This document shows positions 10,014 to 20,720 of a stretch of DNA of 64,000 nt, one piece after another. The stretch comes from Selaginella moellendorffii (lineage: Eukaryota; Streptophyta; Lycopodiopsida; Selaginellales; Selaginellaceae). The position numbers were made by a program, and so were the translations under genes. Numbering within the stretch: the first letter of the stretch is position 1; the number at the start of each line of letters is the position of its first letter. The stretch covers positions 8,368-72,367 of the forward strand of contig NW_003314292.1 in the NCBI RefSeq assembly GCF_000143415.4, given 5' to 3'. The notes under the pieces were generated by a model. The model saw nothing but the letters and a program-made list of their open reading frames with translations, did not search any database and was not told the origin of the DNA.

Positions 10014-13000
10014 CTGAAATGAAATGCGTCAGCATAAAAAATGGTACAAGTCAATTTTACCATCTACAATATTAGCGAATGGTGCTCCCGATGGTCGTTG
10101 AGAGGGTTTTGGTCGAGGAAACGTGAAGGGCGGAAATACTCTCCTCTGCAATGTGGGGTCAATCGCATCCGATGGCGTGTGGGCACATGCCATTTCAGCT
10201 GTAGACTCTGGTACAACTGGCTCAATAGTGGCATGGGGTGGTTCCAATGGCGTGTGATCACACGCCATTTCAGCTGGTGCCTCCATTGGCAAAGTGGACA
10301 TGACCGAACAAGCAGCAGGGGCGGTGTAGGGAGGTTCCAACGGCACATAGTCAGACAATTGGGCACACGTTGAGTCCGTTGGAAATGAGGATATGACCGG
10401 CTCGGCGGCTGGGGTAGCCTCATGCGGGTCCAATGGCGCCTGGTCACCGTTAGTTGGATACGTGGACAAGATTGACTCAGTGGTATGGGCAGCATCAAGT
10501 GGAGTGTGGTCAGCTTGCTTGGCGTTGATATGGATAGTAGCCTCCACCAGCTCTGATGACTCTTGCAGGCAAGTAGAGTCCACTGGCGGATCCATATGCA
10601 TGTCCAAATATCTCCCTTCGATTGAGATGGTATCCTCCCTACTGGCTACTAAAAACAAACTCATTAGCACATTGAATTGACTATACTGTATTTACCATCA
10701 ACTACTATTGAGGAACTAGGACCGATATCACTTGGGCGCACTGCTGATTCTGAAGGATTGGACATACGTTTCGACCCTTGCTTGGCACTATCCTTCCTCG
10801 ACACTAAAGGCTAGAGTTTGTATCTTAATTCAACTGAATAATCTCTACTTACCATTTGCTCTGCGACCTACATGGACAATGTTAGAAATGGTAAAAGGTT
10901 AGGAATGGATGTACTATTATTTACCTGATGGTTTGTCTTGTATGACCTTCCTCCGCTGCTTTTTGGCCACCTCAGGCTGGCCATCGTCGTCATCATCATC
11001 GTCGTCGTTATTGTGATCGTCACCATTGTGAGGACCATCCAAGTCCTCTTTGTCCTCCTCTTCTTCGTCCTCCTCTTCTTTGTCCTCCTCTTCGTCCTTC
11101 TGCTCTTCCTGCTCATTATCTTTCTCTGGCTCCTCATCCCCCTCCTGCATTTCTTCCATAGGCTGCTCAGGCTGGATGGCTTGTTCTTCCAGGACCATCT
11201 TGGGAAAATCATTTGGCCGAGTCTCCATCTCAAAATACAAGACATCCATAGCCTGTTTTAGTGCGTGACCTAGGACCGTATCCTCACCCGACTGTCTTAA
11301 TATGGTTTCTGCACTTTCTTGCACCCTTCGAAGACGACGAGATGAGAAAAACGTGGCCCTGACTTGAAAAGCATCCCTCATCCATTGTACCTCTCCATTG
11401 AGATTGGGGAAGGGGAGTCCGCCATAGGAATCTGAGTCAGGAGGTGGTGACTGGCTGCTTTCACTCAGCCCTTGATCTGCAATGAATGGCATGAGCACAC
11501 ACGCCATAACCGCGAGGCATTACCTATCATCTTTTTGTTGCCCTTCTTCCTTTTCGAATCAAATCCCTTTGATCCCGACGACTGTCCAACGTGCTTTCGC
11601 TTTTTATGACCACTATCAGTTTGAGCTTGGCTGGTGCTTGCCTGTTTTGCCTTTGAAGAAGTGTCTCCTGCAAGGAATGGCATGAGACCACACGCCATTG
11701 CAAATATAATTTGTACCTCCTTTTTTCCTATTGCTTGTCTGTTTGTCCTTCTTCGACGTGCCACCAGTGCGCTTTTCAGTCCTCATGTCTAAATATTCAC
11801 AACGATCTATAATCAAAATGGCGTGAGGCCTCACGTGACCTTACCTTGTGCAGGTTGTGAGCTCGGCCCAACATGGGTATCTTCAACAGTAGTTGTTAAC
11901 GCCGTTTCAGCATCTGGGGGTGGCCACGCTCCTGCATACAGAGCTTGTGAGATAACATTTAAACTTAAAGTGCGTATTCACTAGGTTTGCAGAGAAGATA
12001 CTGTTTTTCTTTGGCAACTGTAATTATATGCTCCATTGAAGTCACCTCTTCAATGGAGTTTGTCACCGCAACACACGGGACACCCTTGAGTAGTGCGGCT
12101 CGAAAGAATAGTCCGCCGCAGTTGTACTTGACAACGCATTTGCCCTTGGAGTCGGAAGCAGGTGACCCACCCGCTATTGGGTTAAAGACCCAGCTGAGCA
12201 TTTCCCATGCTGCACCTGGAGCTTTCTTTGGATTCAAAAGCTCCATAGCTGTCTTCAGTTCCTCAGGCACGGGTAAATTGACCTCCCTCAGATCAATTCG
12301 ATCGGCCTTGTCGAACGAAGCTGGGAAGTCACTCCAGTCCCACTCTACTGCAGGACCAATAACAAGGGCGAGTGTGAAGATGCGGACATTCGTCGGTATC
12401 TTCTTCTTAGCCATTATCCCATGGATCTCCCGCATCTCCTTGCCTTTCAACCGAGCCTTCACCTCGTTCAAGGCCTTCCAGAACTTGTGATAGGATTCGG
12501 AGTCGTATAGTGGACTAAAGATTCCACCTCCGCAAGTCCCACCATTAAGTCAATGATGGAGCTGACTTCGTCTGCATGAGTGATCTCCTCGTTTGTGAAG
12601 TCCATCACACAAAAGATGTTCTTGACCTGCTCATCTCCGCAGGAAACGATGCTCCTCCACCTTTGATCCTCATCCGAATTCATGTATACCCGGTAAGGTT
12701 CTCGATAGGCCTCTGCTGTGGGGTCGAGCTGTTTCTGAAGCCGGCGGTCGACATCCCTTTTAATGAAATTTGGATACTGATCCAACTTCTCAGCTTTACT
12801 TTTCGTGGCATCCCGCAGCAGATCGATGAACTTGGGGGCCCCCTTCACGTACTCGTCAATGTCTTCATTTGACAACTCCAGCGCTTCCATCATCTCTTGT
12901 GTGGTGTCGATGCTCACCCTCTCCACGGCCACTTGCTCGAAGATTCAATCCTTCAATAGCGCACGAGCTCTCAGAGTCGTGCACAAGTCCTTGTATGTCA

Positions 13001-14524
13001 CAATATGGCCGGGAGTCATTTTGGTCTTGTTGAAGACTACCTCACCACGTAGAAGAGCATTAGCCACTGTCAGAAGGTCGTCGTCGTCTAGAGACCGCGA
13101 GAAACGCAAGGCGTTGAGCTTCAAATCATTGGGCTTCTGGCCGTCCTCCACACCCATTGAGTTTAGCAACTCCCCGTCATGGTACCTCCTCAGCACATCT
13201 ACCCATTTGTCAAAAACAACTTTTGTCGCGAGTAGAATGTTATGGATGCTGAGTGTGTCATTGACCCCCAATGTTTTCGAGAGAAGACTCGAGAATTCCT
13301 GCAATGGAAATGGCGTGAGGCCACATGCTATGCCACATGCAACGAGGATTACCTGCCAGGCGCTAGTTGCTAGTGCACGTCCTTGTCCTGGTTTTTGTGG
13401 CTTCTTCAGTTGAACCCAGAGCTTCCGTGTTCGTGCCAATGTCTCGTGCAGACCCGATTTGTAGCACCTTGCTTGACATTCTGCGCATGGGAGATGTATA
13501 TGATAGATCGGAGGGGCGAGTTGCCTTTTATCAGGCGGACAATTCTTGTCTTGAAGACTTTCTTCACCTCCTCGCCCACCATAATATCCACAACTATCTC
13601 TTGCATCGCCAAGCTAGAATGCTGCCCGGAGACGGTATAGAACCGGATGTTCTGATCGTCCAACACCTTCCTATTGATCAAGTTTGGAAACCTCATCTCG
13701 CCCTTCATTGTTCGGTAGTAGGGGATCACGTCTACGATGTCGGGTGTTACTGGACTTGCCAGAATCTTCTGCTTTAGTTTCTCCACCCACTCATCAGATA
13801 CTAGCTTGTGGTTGTATTTGCTTTGGATGTCGATATGGCTTACGTCGATTGTATATACTTTGTTGGAATAGTAACAAGTACTATTATCTGCGACAATTTT
13901 TGCTGCCTCTTCTTGCTCTTTGCTCTTTGCGGCTCTTCTTTTTGGTGGGTGTAGTGTTCGAACCCGAGGCAATGGCATCACCGAGTAGCTTCTTTTTTGG
14001 AGCAGGAGAGTCGGACGTCGGCTTGAGCTTGACCACCCTTTTCTGCTTCGGGGTAGTTTCCAGATCGACCCCCTTCCCCTTCGCTTCGCGAACTGGAGGC
14101 ACTCTCAACGGCTCAATATTGGAATATAGTTTTTGAACATCGCCATAGGTGAGGTCTGTGGATTCCATGTGATCTTCATAGACCCGCAACGTCTTTGAAA
14201 TTGTGGGCCTCCTGGACAACCTCTCCCTAGCTCCCTCTAGGAATTCCTCATAGCCCCTGCCCCCCTCCAGGAAGCCGCTAGGATGTGCAAGGTGGATCTT
14301 GAAGGCGGATGCTGTCTCTACCACAAGTGCCAGTCCATATTCTTGCATGGAACTGCATGGAGTGTCTGTCACTTGGATGAGGATCCCCATGCATTCTTTT
14401 CTCCCACCATCTGTGTTGTACAGCCTTAGATCCTCGCCTTCCATCCCGAAAGTCCAACTGGTGAGCTCCTCCCCTTCTCTGCATCCACATTGACAGTGGC
14501 TGGAAGAAGAACGCAATTCCTCAC
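9151..14524 (-). CDS. Multidomain gene: ParB-like, methyltransferase-like, acidic region, HAD/NIF phosphatase
   Basis: A consistent splice model joins these exons on the minus strand: 14524-13982, 13887-13468, 13387-13353, 13298-12543, 12483-11982, 11931-11845, 11806-11717, 11667-11524, 11476-10925, 10867-10853, 10803-10696, 10648-10061 and 10013-9151. They sum to about 1,567 residues. Every junction has GT-AG ends and keeps frame; ten of the twelve internal introns are phase 1 and seven are 38-50 nt. Order: unrecognised N-terminal region, ParB-like domain, helical region, methyltransferase-like segment, Lys/Ser-rich linker, long Asp/Glu tract, repeat-rich linker, phosphatase. One in-frame TGA (12945-12947; CGA to TGA is plausible) interrupts this copy. 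The start codon is unresolved: the first exon follows a 239-nt intron (14525-14763) with three palindromes. Function is unknown; mobile-element origin is inferred from context. The phase-0 junctions and those at 13388 and 13888 are the least certain. Confidence 0.6.
10061..11476 (-). CDS. Acidic and low-complexity middle region of the multidomain gene
   Basis: Exons 11476-10925, 10867-10853 (a 15-nt mini-exon), 10803-10696 and 10648-10061 encode a Pro/Ser-rich start, a helical stretch (RRLRRVQESAETILRQSGED), then about 70 residues that are nearly all Asp, Glu, Lys and Gln, then a basic KKQRRK. The last exon has four or five imperfect repeats of about 25-30 residues built on D-H-T-P-L-E/D-P-P-H. 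Two 22-bp palindromes (10172, 10247) are read in frame inside these repeats as MAC(A/D)HTP. Acidic tracts like this occur in chromatin-binding proteins; no function is claimed. Confidence 0.6.
11982..12483 (-). CDS. Methyltransferase-like segment of the multidomain gene
   Basis: The exon ends with a block resembling the SAM-binding half of beta-class DNA amino-methyltransferases: a helix (AAWEMLSWVF), a strand with a glycine loop (CVVKYNCGGLFFRAAL), then GVPCVAV, matching the pattern V-x-D/Y-x-C/F-x-G-x-G...AA...G-R/V-x-C-V-A-V. The canonical Asp before the loop is Lys-Tyr here, and no DPPY-type catalytic motif is obvious (SDFPAS lies upstream), so activity is doubtful. The same position after a ParB domain is occupied by a clearer methyltransferase in the gene at 23774-27825, which supports the call. 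Confidence 0.45.
13468..13887 (-). CDS. ParB/sulfiredoxin-fold domain of the multidomain gene
   Basis: The exon encodes KVYTIDVSHIDIQ, then a helix (EWVEKLKQKILAS), then FYTVSGQHSSLAMQEIV and finally RIVRLIKGNSPLRSIIYIS followed by HAQN. The order (I-x-V-x-x-I, helix, strand with G-x-H, helix, strand, helix ending in N) is that of the ParB N-terminal nuclease/CTPase fold, where the central loop is G-x-H-R. Here the Arg is Ser. ParB-fold domains in mobile elements are often paired with methyltransferases. The call is by motif order; DNA binding or catalysis is not shown. Confidence 0.6.
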
Positions 14525-15366
14525 CTGTTCAGAAATGCACAACAATTAGAGCTGACAGATGAAAAGCTAGCAGCTGGAAATAACGTGAGGCCATACGCCA
14601 TTCACCACTGCATCAGATGTCTTGAGGCTACATCCTAAGATAGCGTGAGGCTACACGCCATCTATAACCTGACTGCACTCGAGAGCCCAATCGGTGCATG
14701 CCAATGTTGCTACTGAATGGCATGTGGCCTCATGCCATTTTCTACTTGGCCTAAAAGACTTACCATTTGAAGCCAAATGGAGGCATGACAATCGAGGCCG
14801 GACTCGCTGGTGAATGTGCACTGTGTGTGCAGCGGATCTTAGCAGCAAGGCTACTCTGCCACTTTCAGTTGGAGAGTGGCGCTGAAATCTCCCGGGACGC
14901 CAAGTGGGCTGCGTGTGGGTGGCGGAGTGGGCGGCGGAGTTGGTGGCGAAGTTACAAACTGGGTGTGTCTTGAAGTGGACGCCAATGCACACGAGCGCGA
15001 TGCGAGCGCGAGTGTGATGCAAGCGCGAGTGGACGCTGATGCACACGAGAAACCTGTAGAGAAGGTAGATGAGCGCGAATGTGAGCGTGATCGCGAGTGG
15101 GAGCGCGATGCGAGCGCGAGTATGATGCAAAACCAAGATTCTACAGTTTGGTGTGCATTGACCTTTCCATCGACACTGCAAAGGGACATCACAATCAAAT
15201 GCGGGATCACAAGAAACCAACTTCACTAACTCTGGTTTCACCAAGATCTACGTAAGGAGTTATGAAATGAAAGGACCCTCTCTATTGAAATGTGTTTATG
15301 GTCCTGACATATCAAAGGATTTTGCATCAAGTTCTGTATTTGCATGTTTATCAAGCTACTGAATTG

Positions 15367-15386
15367 CTAAACCCTAAACCCTAAAC
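15367..15386. repeat. Telomere-like (CCCTAAA) repeat, interstitial
   Basis: Nearly three head-to-tail copies of CTAAACC (plant telomere unit) are present, also equivalent to a telo-box. A similar pair on the other strand (TTAGGGTTAGGG) lies at 23453-23490, just upstream of the second ParB gene. Short telo-boxes are common in plant promoters. Confidence 0.7.
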
Positions 15387-16243
15387 ATGTGGCAAATGCT
15401 GCGTGAAGAAAGATGCCCTTTCTGGGCAAATGCTGTAAGAGGCAGATGCCGAGCAGATGTATCTCAGGCTAGCGAAGGGGATAAATGAAAGCTAGTTATA
15501 AACATGACGGGATGCAAATAGATTACTAGGCTGGTCCTGCGAAAATCAAAAACCATAATTCAAAACATTGAAAATGCAAAAAGAAAGGTTTATAATATTT
15601 TTGAATTTTAAGCAACCAAAGGAATGTAAGTAGGGCATGTGTTTGTAAGTTTAAAAATGCCTCAACCACTTAAATTCCCAAGTAAATAAAGCTGTTTCTA
15701 TTTTTGGTACAGGTAAACTTTATAGCGTGTGGGCTCATGCAATTTTGAACCCAAAAATGCACCAAAAAATGCTCGACTAGCATTATTCTTTGAATGGCGT
15801 GTGGCCTTATATTGCCATAAATGGACGTACACACAGCATAAATATTCCTTTACACGGCAAATAATCTTGGCGCAGATCGCTGACACGGCATGGCAAAGTT
15901 CGAATCACTGACATGGCACAGCTGGATCGAGGCAAGGACATGATGTGACAAAGTTCAACCTCCGACAACAAAGTCTAGAAGCTACTCAGTTTGAAATTTG
16001 TCAGAGGAATCATAAGATCTGGTTTGTCAGAGGATTTGATGTGACATTCAAGCGTGTGTTATTTTTGAATTCTCGAACTCATTCCTAGGTCTATCATTTT
16101 TGTGCGCCGTGTTCTTGGTTCTGCTGAGCGCAGTGAGCGCTGCTTGTGTAAGCGGCGTTGTGAGCTGTGGTTTATGCATCTACAAGCGGTTGCGGCATTG
16201 CGAGCGCCATTGCGAGCGGCAGTTTATGCAAGTGGCAGTTTGT

Positions 16244-16320
16244 GCGAGCGGCGCTACAAGCAGTTGTGGTGTTGCGAGCGGCGCTACGAGTAGTTGCAGT
16301 GTTGCGAGCGGCACTGTCTT
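16244..16320. repeat. 30-bp tandem repeat (GCGAGCGGCGCTAC unit)
   Basis: Two full units (16244-16273, 16274-16303) and a partial third start with GCGAGCGGC and continue with CTAC(A/G)AG(C/T)AGTTG. The repeats lie just upstream of the plus-strand gene at 16679. Confidence 0.7.
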
Positions 16321-16678
16321 TGGTGTGGCTACCGCTTCCTCTTGATATTCGGCACTTGTGCTTCCTGGTATGTTCACCATGGAATGGCTTAGGACCACAT
16401 TTAGAAATGGCATGAGGCCACATGCCATCTTGGGCCCTTGCAATTTCATGGCTAGCGTATTGTCATATATGTTTTTACTTGCCTGCAGCTGTGTGTATAT
16501 CAAGATGGCATGAGGCCTCATGCCAATTTTGTGAATGCGAAATTTCACGTGGGTGTCAATAGCATGTTTGAATAATGGCATGTGGCCTCATGCTATTGAG
16601 GTTGTTTGGTATGTTATGATTTAGGCCATTCTCCAATCATTTTTTGTATGGTCTTAACTTCTTTTCTGCACTTTCAGA

Positions 16679-19348
16679 ATGGCCTTCAGGGTTGGGGAAA
16701 AGGTTTACATTTTGAATGGTGGGAAGAGAGTTGCAAAAGGGACCCTTGTGTCTATGGTTCGGAACTTTGTTATACACTGTCAAAGGCTTGGGGAAGGCAA
16801 TGATGCTGTATCAGTAGAGACTGTCTTCGATGGGAATGTGGTCGCTATTGAACGAGGAGAGATGGTCGTCGGGGTAAATGTTGTTGTTGCCTTGAAAAAT
16901 CTGCAGAAGAAAGCAGATGTTGGGGACAGCGCAAGTGCGACGCATGTTCCCTCCGTGGATCTTAAGAACCGTGCTACATGGATTCAGGCAAAGGTGTTTC
17001 TAAACAACCCCGAGGGGGAGGTGGTAGCTGAGGGCTTAGCCACAGTTGTTGATCCAAGAGATGCGGTTGCTAATCAAGAATTGGGCTGGGATGATATTGG
17101 AGTTGCGATTTTAGAGGTTGTTGACACAGAAGAAAACAGTCTGACTATTGGAAGCATTGTGCAGTGGAAATTGAGGCACTTAGTGTTTGAGAATGTGAAG
17201 GATTCACAATCAAACACCACTACAACTAATGACAGAACATCTCTTCATGGGAAAAGAAAGTACACCTTCCTAAAGCACAGCCAAAGGGATCTGAGCAACG
17301 AACCGAAAAGGCAGAAAATGGCGATGGAGGTTCGAATGGTCTCGACAGTTGTTTGTTGCAAGAGGAGGTGCTGTCAACATGCTGATTGGGATGCTATTGA
17401 AGAGGAGAGAGCAAGATACAAGACATTGTCCTAGAAGGCAGCTCGCAATTTTGTGTATGAGGCATTACGGTCATCTGTTGATACTTCAGAACATCAGGTG
17501 GGGGGCATGGTCTTTTAGAGGGGTTTGGTCTGCATGAAGGCATGGAGAATCATTTATGGAGTCCCTCGAACCACATTCTACAGAATCAAAACTGAGTTCG
17601 AGGAACAAAGGGTTTAACAGGCAGTCCATATGAACAACGGTACTCACAAAACCAGGGGTCATGTTGTATATGGAGAGGCAATCTTCAAGAGGTTTGTCGA
17701 GACATGTAGCGAGCAGCAACCACATAAAACCCGCCTCTTGGAAGATGGAACACGAGACACCCAACGAGTTCTCCCTTCCATGTATACCAAGGGGGCCATA
17801 TTGGAAGATGTGAATCGGGAACTCCGAAGTAATGGCTACAGGAAACTGAGCCAATCTAGATTTAGTAGATTGTGGAGCAATAGGTTCATGGATGTGAGTA
17901 TAGGAAAGTACTCCATCTTTTCAAAGTGTGACGAGTGCACTGCTATCAAAATGGCTTTGTCGAAGAATTCTTGCAGCGCTCAAGAGCGAGAGACGTTGGT
18001 TAGAAGGCGGCTCGACCACAACATCAAGCAGAGAATCTGCATGACTGCATATTATCATAACAAGATTCTCTCCATGGAGAGACCTGACTCTTACCTCTGC
18101 ATCATCCACAACAAAATGGACCAGAAAAAGACGTGCTTACCTCGACTCAATCCTGCCCCCAAGGCAATCTCTTCATCCATGCAGCTGCTTGTGTCTCTGT
18201 TTGGCATAATCGCTCATGGGCATGGTGCCCAGAACTATGGGAACTTCTTTGTACCTCTATGGGGTGGCGGGGGTGCAAACACGATGATTGCGTCCCTAGC
18301 AAAACACTTAAGGTCTCTGCAAAGTGCGCAGACTGAGCTGAACGGCCAACCCTTGCATAAGGCCCTTGTCGATCGAACCCCATACAGGGTTCAGCTGGAG
18401 GAGGAGCAAAGGCTTGCAGTATCGCGTGGGGCCCCATGCCATCCCAGTGAATATGTTGGCCGTCAGATTGTAGGGTTATCACGTGAGGCCTCATGCCATT
18501 CCGACGAGGCTGGTCGCCCGGTGAATGCACAGCCTCATCCAAACGAAGCAGAATCTCAAGGAAGTTCTTGCGGCCGATGTGGCCTTCCACCCCATCTTCT
18601 GCTCCAAACAGACAATGCTGGTAGTGAGAACAAAAACATGTACGTCTTCGCGTACTTGGCGACGCTTGTTGCCAAAGGCATATTTGAAACGGTTACACTT
18701 GGCTTTCTCATGGTTGGGCACACTCATGAAGACGTCGATGCCATGTTCAGTCACCTGGCAGAGTCCCTCTGGCGATCCAATGTCCTCACCCTCCCACAAC
18801 TCTACGATGAATTCCAAAATTGCATCAAAGGCACTGTTGAAGCTGCACTTGTGACAGAAGTTCCAGACTTTAAGGGGTTTGTAAGAGGCTACATCAGGGA
18901 CGGATCCGAAACGTTGATTGGCCACTCCAAGCCTCTTCAATTTCATTTCAGCATGCGTGACGGTGCTCCAGTGATGAGGTACAAGATGAGAGAATGGGAC
19001 ACAGTGTGGCTGCCAGTGGACGGCATTGAACTCTTCAAGAGAGATCCCATAACTGGGGAACCTATGATTCCTCAGGGTTCCCCACGGCCGATGCACCCGG
19101 ATGGATTCAAAGACCAGGAAAGTATAGTGGCCAGGATTAGACAGCATATTGCCTTCTGGAAGAGAGGGGGTTGGTGTTTGGTGGAGAATCCTATTTTAAG
19201 AGGTGCAAGCCTTTGCTCGAATACTGGGAGAAAATTATATTTGCTATCCAAAATGGGCCGGTTGTATATGAAGAATTGGAAGAGTCCTTTTAGCCAGAAC
19301 CCAGAGCACCAGATAGTAGCGGAACAATGTCCTCTAGAAATGCAGTGA
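16679..19348 (+). pseudogene. DUF8039-like repeats plus DUF7869-like (transposase-type) protein, three nonsense codons
   Basis: A single frame runs from ATG 16679 to the stop at 19348 (about 889 codons), broken only by TAG 17432, TAG 17516 and TAA 17615. The two TAGs and the TAA are explained by C-to-T changes in CAG/CAA. Residues 1-250 hold two similar segments (VYILNGGKRVAKGTLVS and WIQAKVFLNNPEGEVVAEGLA) resembling DUF8039. Next come a helix-turn-helix-like GVPRTTFYRIK, FSKCDECTAIK, HNKMDQKKTCLPRL, LLQTDNAGSENKN and VGHTHEDVDAMFS, the conserved series of DUF7869 proteins. The spaced Asp residues (MDQ, TDN, HEDVD) suggest an RNase H-like DDE fold, which is an inference. Two in-frame 22-bp palindromes (18421, 18478) add a Cys/His-containing insert before the TDN motif. 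Confidence 0.65.
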
Positions 19349-19749
19349 CAGATAACGATGTTGAGGATCACTATTGTGGGCCGAGGAACAAGAAGCCGGA
19401 TTCAGCATTCAATCTAGTACAGGTCTGCAAAGGAATGGTCGTGCTTGTCAGACCCAGTAATAAAAAACAAATGATATGGGTGGGGCGCTGCATCACTGAT
19501 GCAGAGGAGGACGCGGAAACTAACTCCTTCAATGTAACTGTGGAGTGGTTCAAGCCAAGTTCCAGATATACGAAGGATTGCCTAGAAAAGAGATGGGTGC
19601 TGAATCCAAGGGATCCCAGCATGAGCATATCGGTGGATAATGTTGTGCATGGTTGGATGCGGAAGCAAAGTGCCACCATCACCTTGCCAGACCATGCAAG
19701 AGATGCAGCAAGAGCATTCATAACCCGGGTTCAAGGTGAGATTCATTAA
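19327..19749 (+). CDS. C-terminal module of the DUF7869-type protein (different frame)
   Basis: This 140-codon frame overlaps the end of the preceding ORF in another frame. It contains KGMVVLVRPSNKKQMIWVGR, then FNVTVEWFKPSS and an LPDHARDAARAFI tail, a small beta-barrel-like pattern (I/F-W-V-G-x-V...V-x-W) often found at the C-terminus of such proteins. It is most likely the end of the same gene, reached by a missed splice or a frameshift. Downstream, a likely intron leads into GEQSESESEE-type sequence at 19789, followed by palindromes. Confidence 0.45.
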   Translation: MSSRNAVTDNDVEDHYCGPRNKKPDSAFNLVQVCKGMVVLVRPSNKKQMIWVGRCITDAEEDAETNSFNVTVEWFKPSSRYTKDCLEKRWVLNPRDPSMSISVDNVVHGWMRKQSATITLPDHARDAARAFITRVQGEIH

Positions 19750-20463
19750 TATTCCTTTACTAAGTTTCTAATGTATTTTATTTCAAGGTGAACAATCCGA
19801 ATCTGAATCAGAGGAGGCGTGATGGCATGTGGCCTTACGCCATTCCTAGGTGAGATGATACAAATAACAAGTATAAATTCTTAGTTGTTCTAGCAAATCT
19901 TACTTAAAGTTTAAGGTGAACAAGCCAAATATGAATTCATTGGATTGTTATAACAAATTGCAAGGTGATGACATGAGGCGATATGCCATTTGAGAGTGGT
20001 AGCCATTCCTATATGAGGTGAGTGAAATATTTATTAGAAATACCTCATTCAATTGTGCACTTCTAAGTCTTGGTCCACTCAGTATTGTTTGCATATTTCT
20101 ATTTTAATTCTTTCTCTAAAATGTTATTTAGCATGTGGCTTCATGCCATTGCTCTCCACAATCATGCATTGAATTTTTCTATCCTTGCATAATACTTCTC
20201 CATATATATAGCATGTGCGCACATGTGATATGGTTCATTAGGCTTGATATAGTGTGTGAGGTAAAACAAAGATGATGTGACATATGCATTTACCAATCAC
20301 ATGTGCATAAATCTAATAATATGGCGTGTGGCCCATATTAATGGCACATAAACCCATATTGTGGGCTTACATGCTTTATGTACCATCATTCCCTTGCAGC
20401 GTGTGTGTTGGTTTCCTTTTATAACACAACGAACTCCATATTTTAGGGTGAAGAGCATTCTCA
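19750..20463. other. Palindrome-rich stretch with repeated mini-exon-like motif
   Basis: Five palindromes (19822-20321) lie here. The motif GGTGAACAA-CCGAATCTGAA, coding GEQ-ESE, occurs at 19788, in weaker form at 19916, and inverted at 21170-21190. No independent gene is called. Confidence 0.45.
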
Positions 20464-20720
20464 TGGCAAGCACAAAATCTGTAAGTGAGGCAGAAAAGGA
20501 GACGGAGAAGGAGATAGGTGAAGATGTAGAATATATAAGTCTTCCAAACTCCCCGTACTATACTCCAGGTGATCATTTTTCTGAACAAACGGCAACATTA
20601 ACAACTATCGAGAACGCCCCAGTAACGTCAGAGACAACAATCCAAAGCAAAACAACTGACCCAGAGAAGGATGATAGTACCGCTGAGAGTACCAAAAAGG
20701 AGGTGTCCACTAGCGCTTAG
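20464..20720 (+). CDS. Small conserved protein of elements A and B (SLP-S-YYTP motif)
   Basis: An 85-residue ORF (start MASTKSVSEAEKE) with a core EDVEYISLPNSPYYTPGD and a second motif ENAPVTS, followed by a Ser/Thr/Glu/Lys-rich tail. A homologue lies on the minus strand at 29329-29538 with ENVNFVSLPQSLYYTPSP and KNAPVTS. Conservation between two otherwise decayed elements argues that it was a real product. A palindrome begins 8 bp after the stop. No known domain was recognised; the protein looks unstructured. Confidence 0.55.

Larger units (their letters stand above)
14764..16406. other. Divergent promoter region of element A: GC-rich repeats and telomere-like motif
   Basis: The interval lies between the minus-strand multidomain gene and the plus-strand gene. 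It holds GCGAG/GAGCGCGA-type short repeats at 14990-15130, a telomere-like stretch at 15367-15386, two palindromes (15722, 15794) and a 30-bp tandem repeat near 16244-16320. Minus-strand open frames across 14651-15244 are low-complexity Arg/Ser/Thr sequence and are not called. The arrangement suggests a bidirectional regulatory region, but no core promoter can be proven. Confidence 0.45.

Noticed and set aside
10938-11261. Hydrophobic plus-strand ORF suggestive of membrane segments
   Set aside because: It is the antisense shadow of the Asp/Glu/Lys tract of the minus-strand gene.
14651-15244. 197-codon minus-strand ORF upstream of the ParB gene
   Set aside because: Low-complexity Arg/Ser/Thr/Leu sequence generated by GC-rich repeats and crossing three-palindrome intron sequence; no motif.
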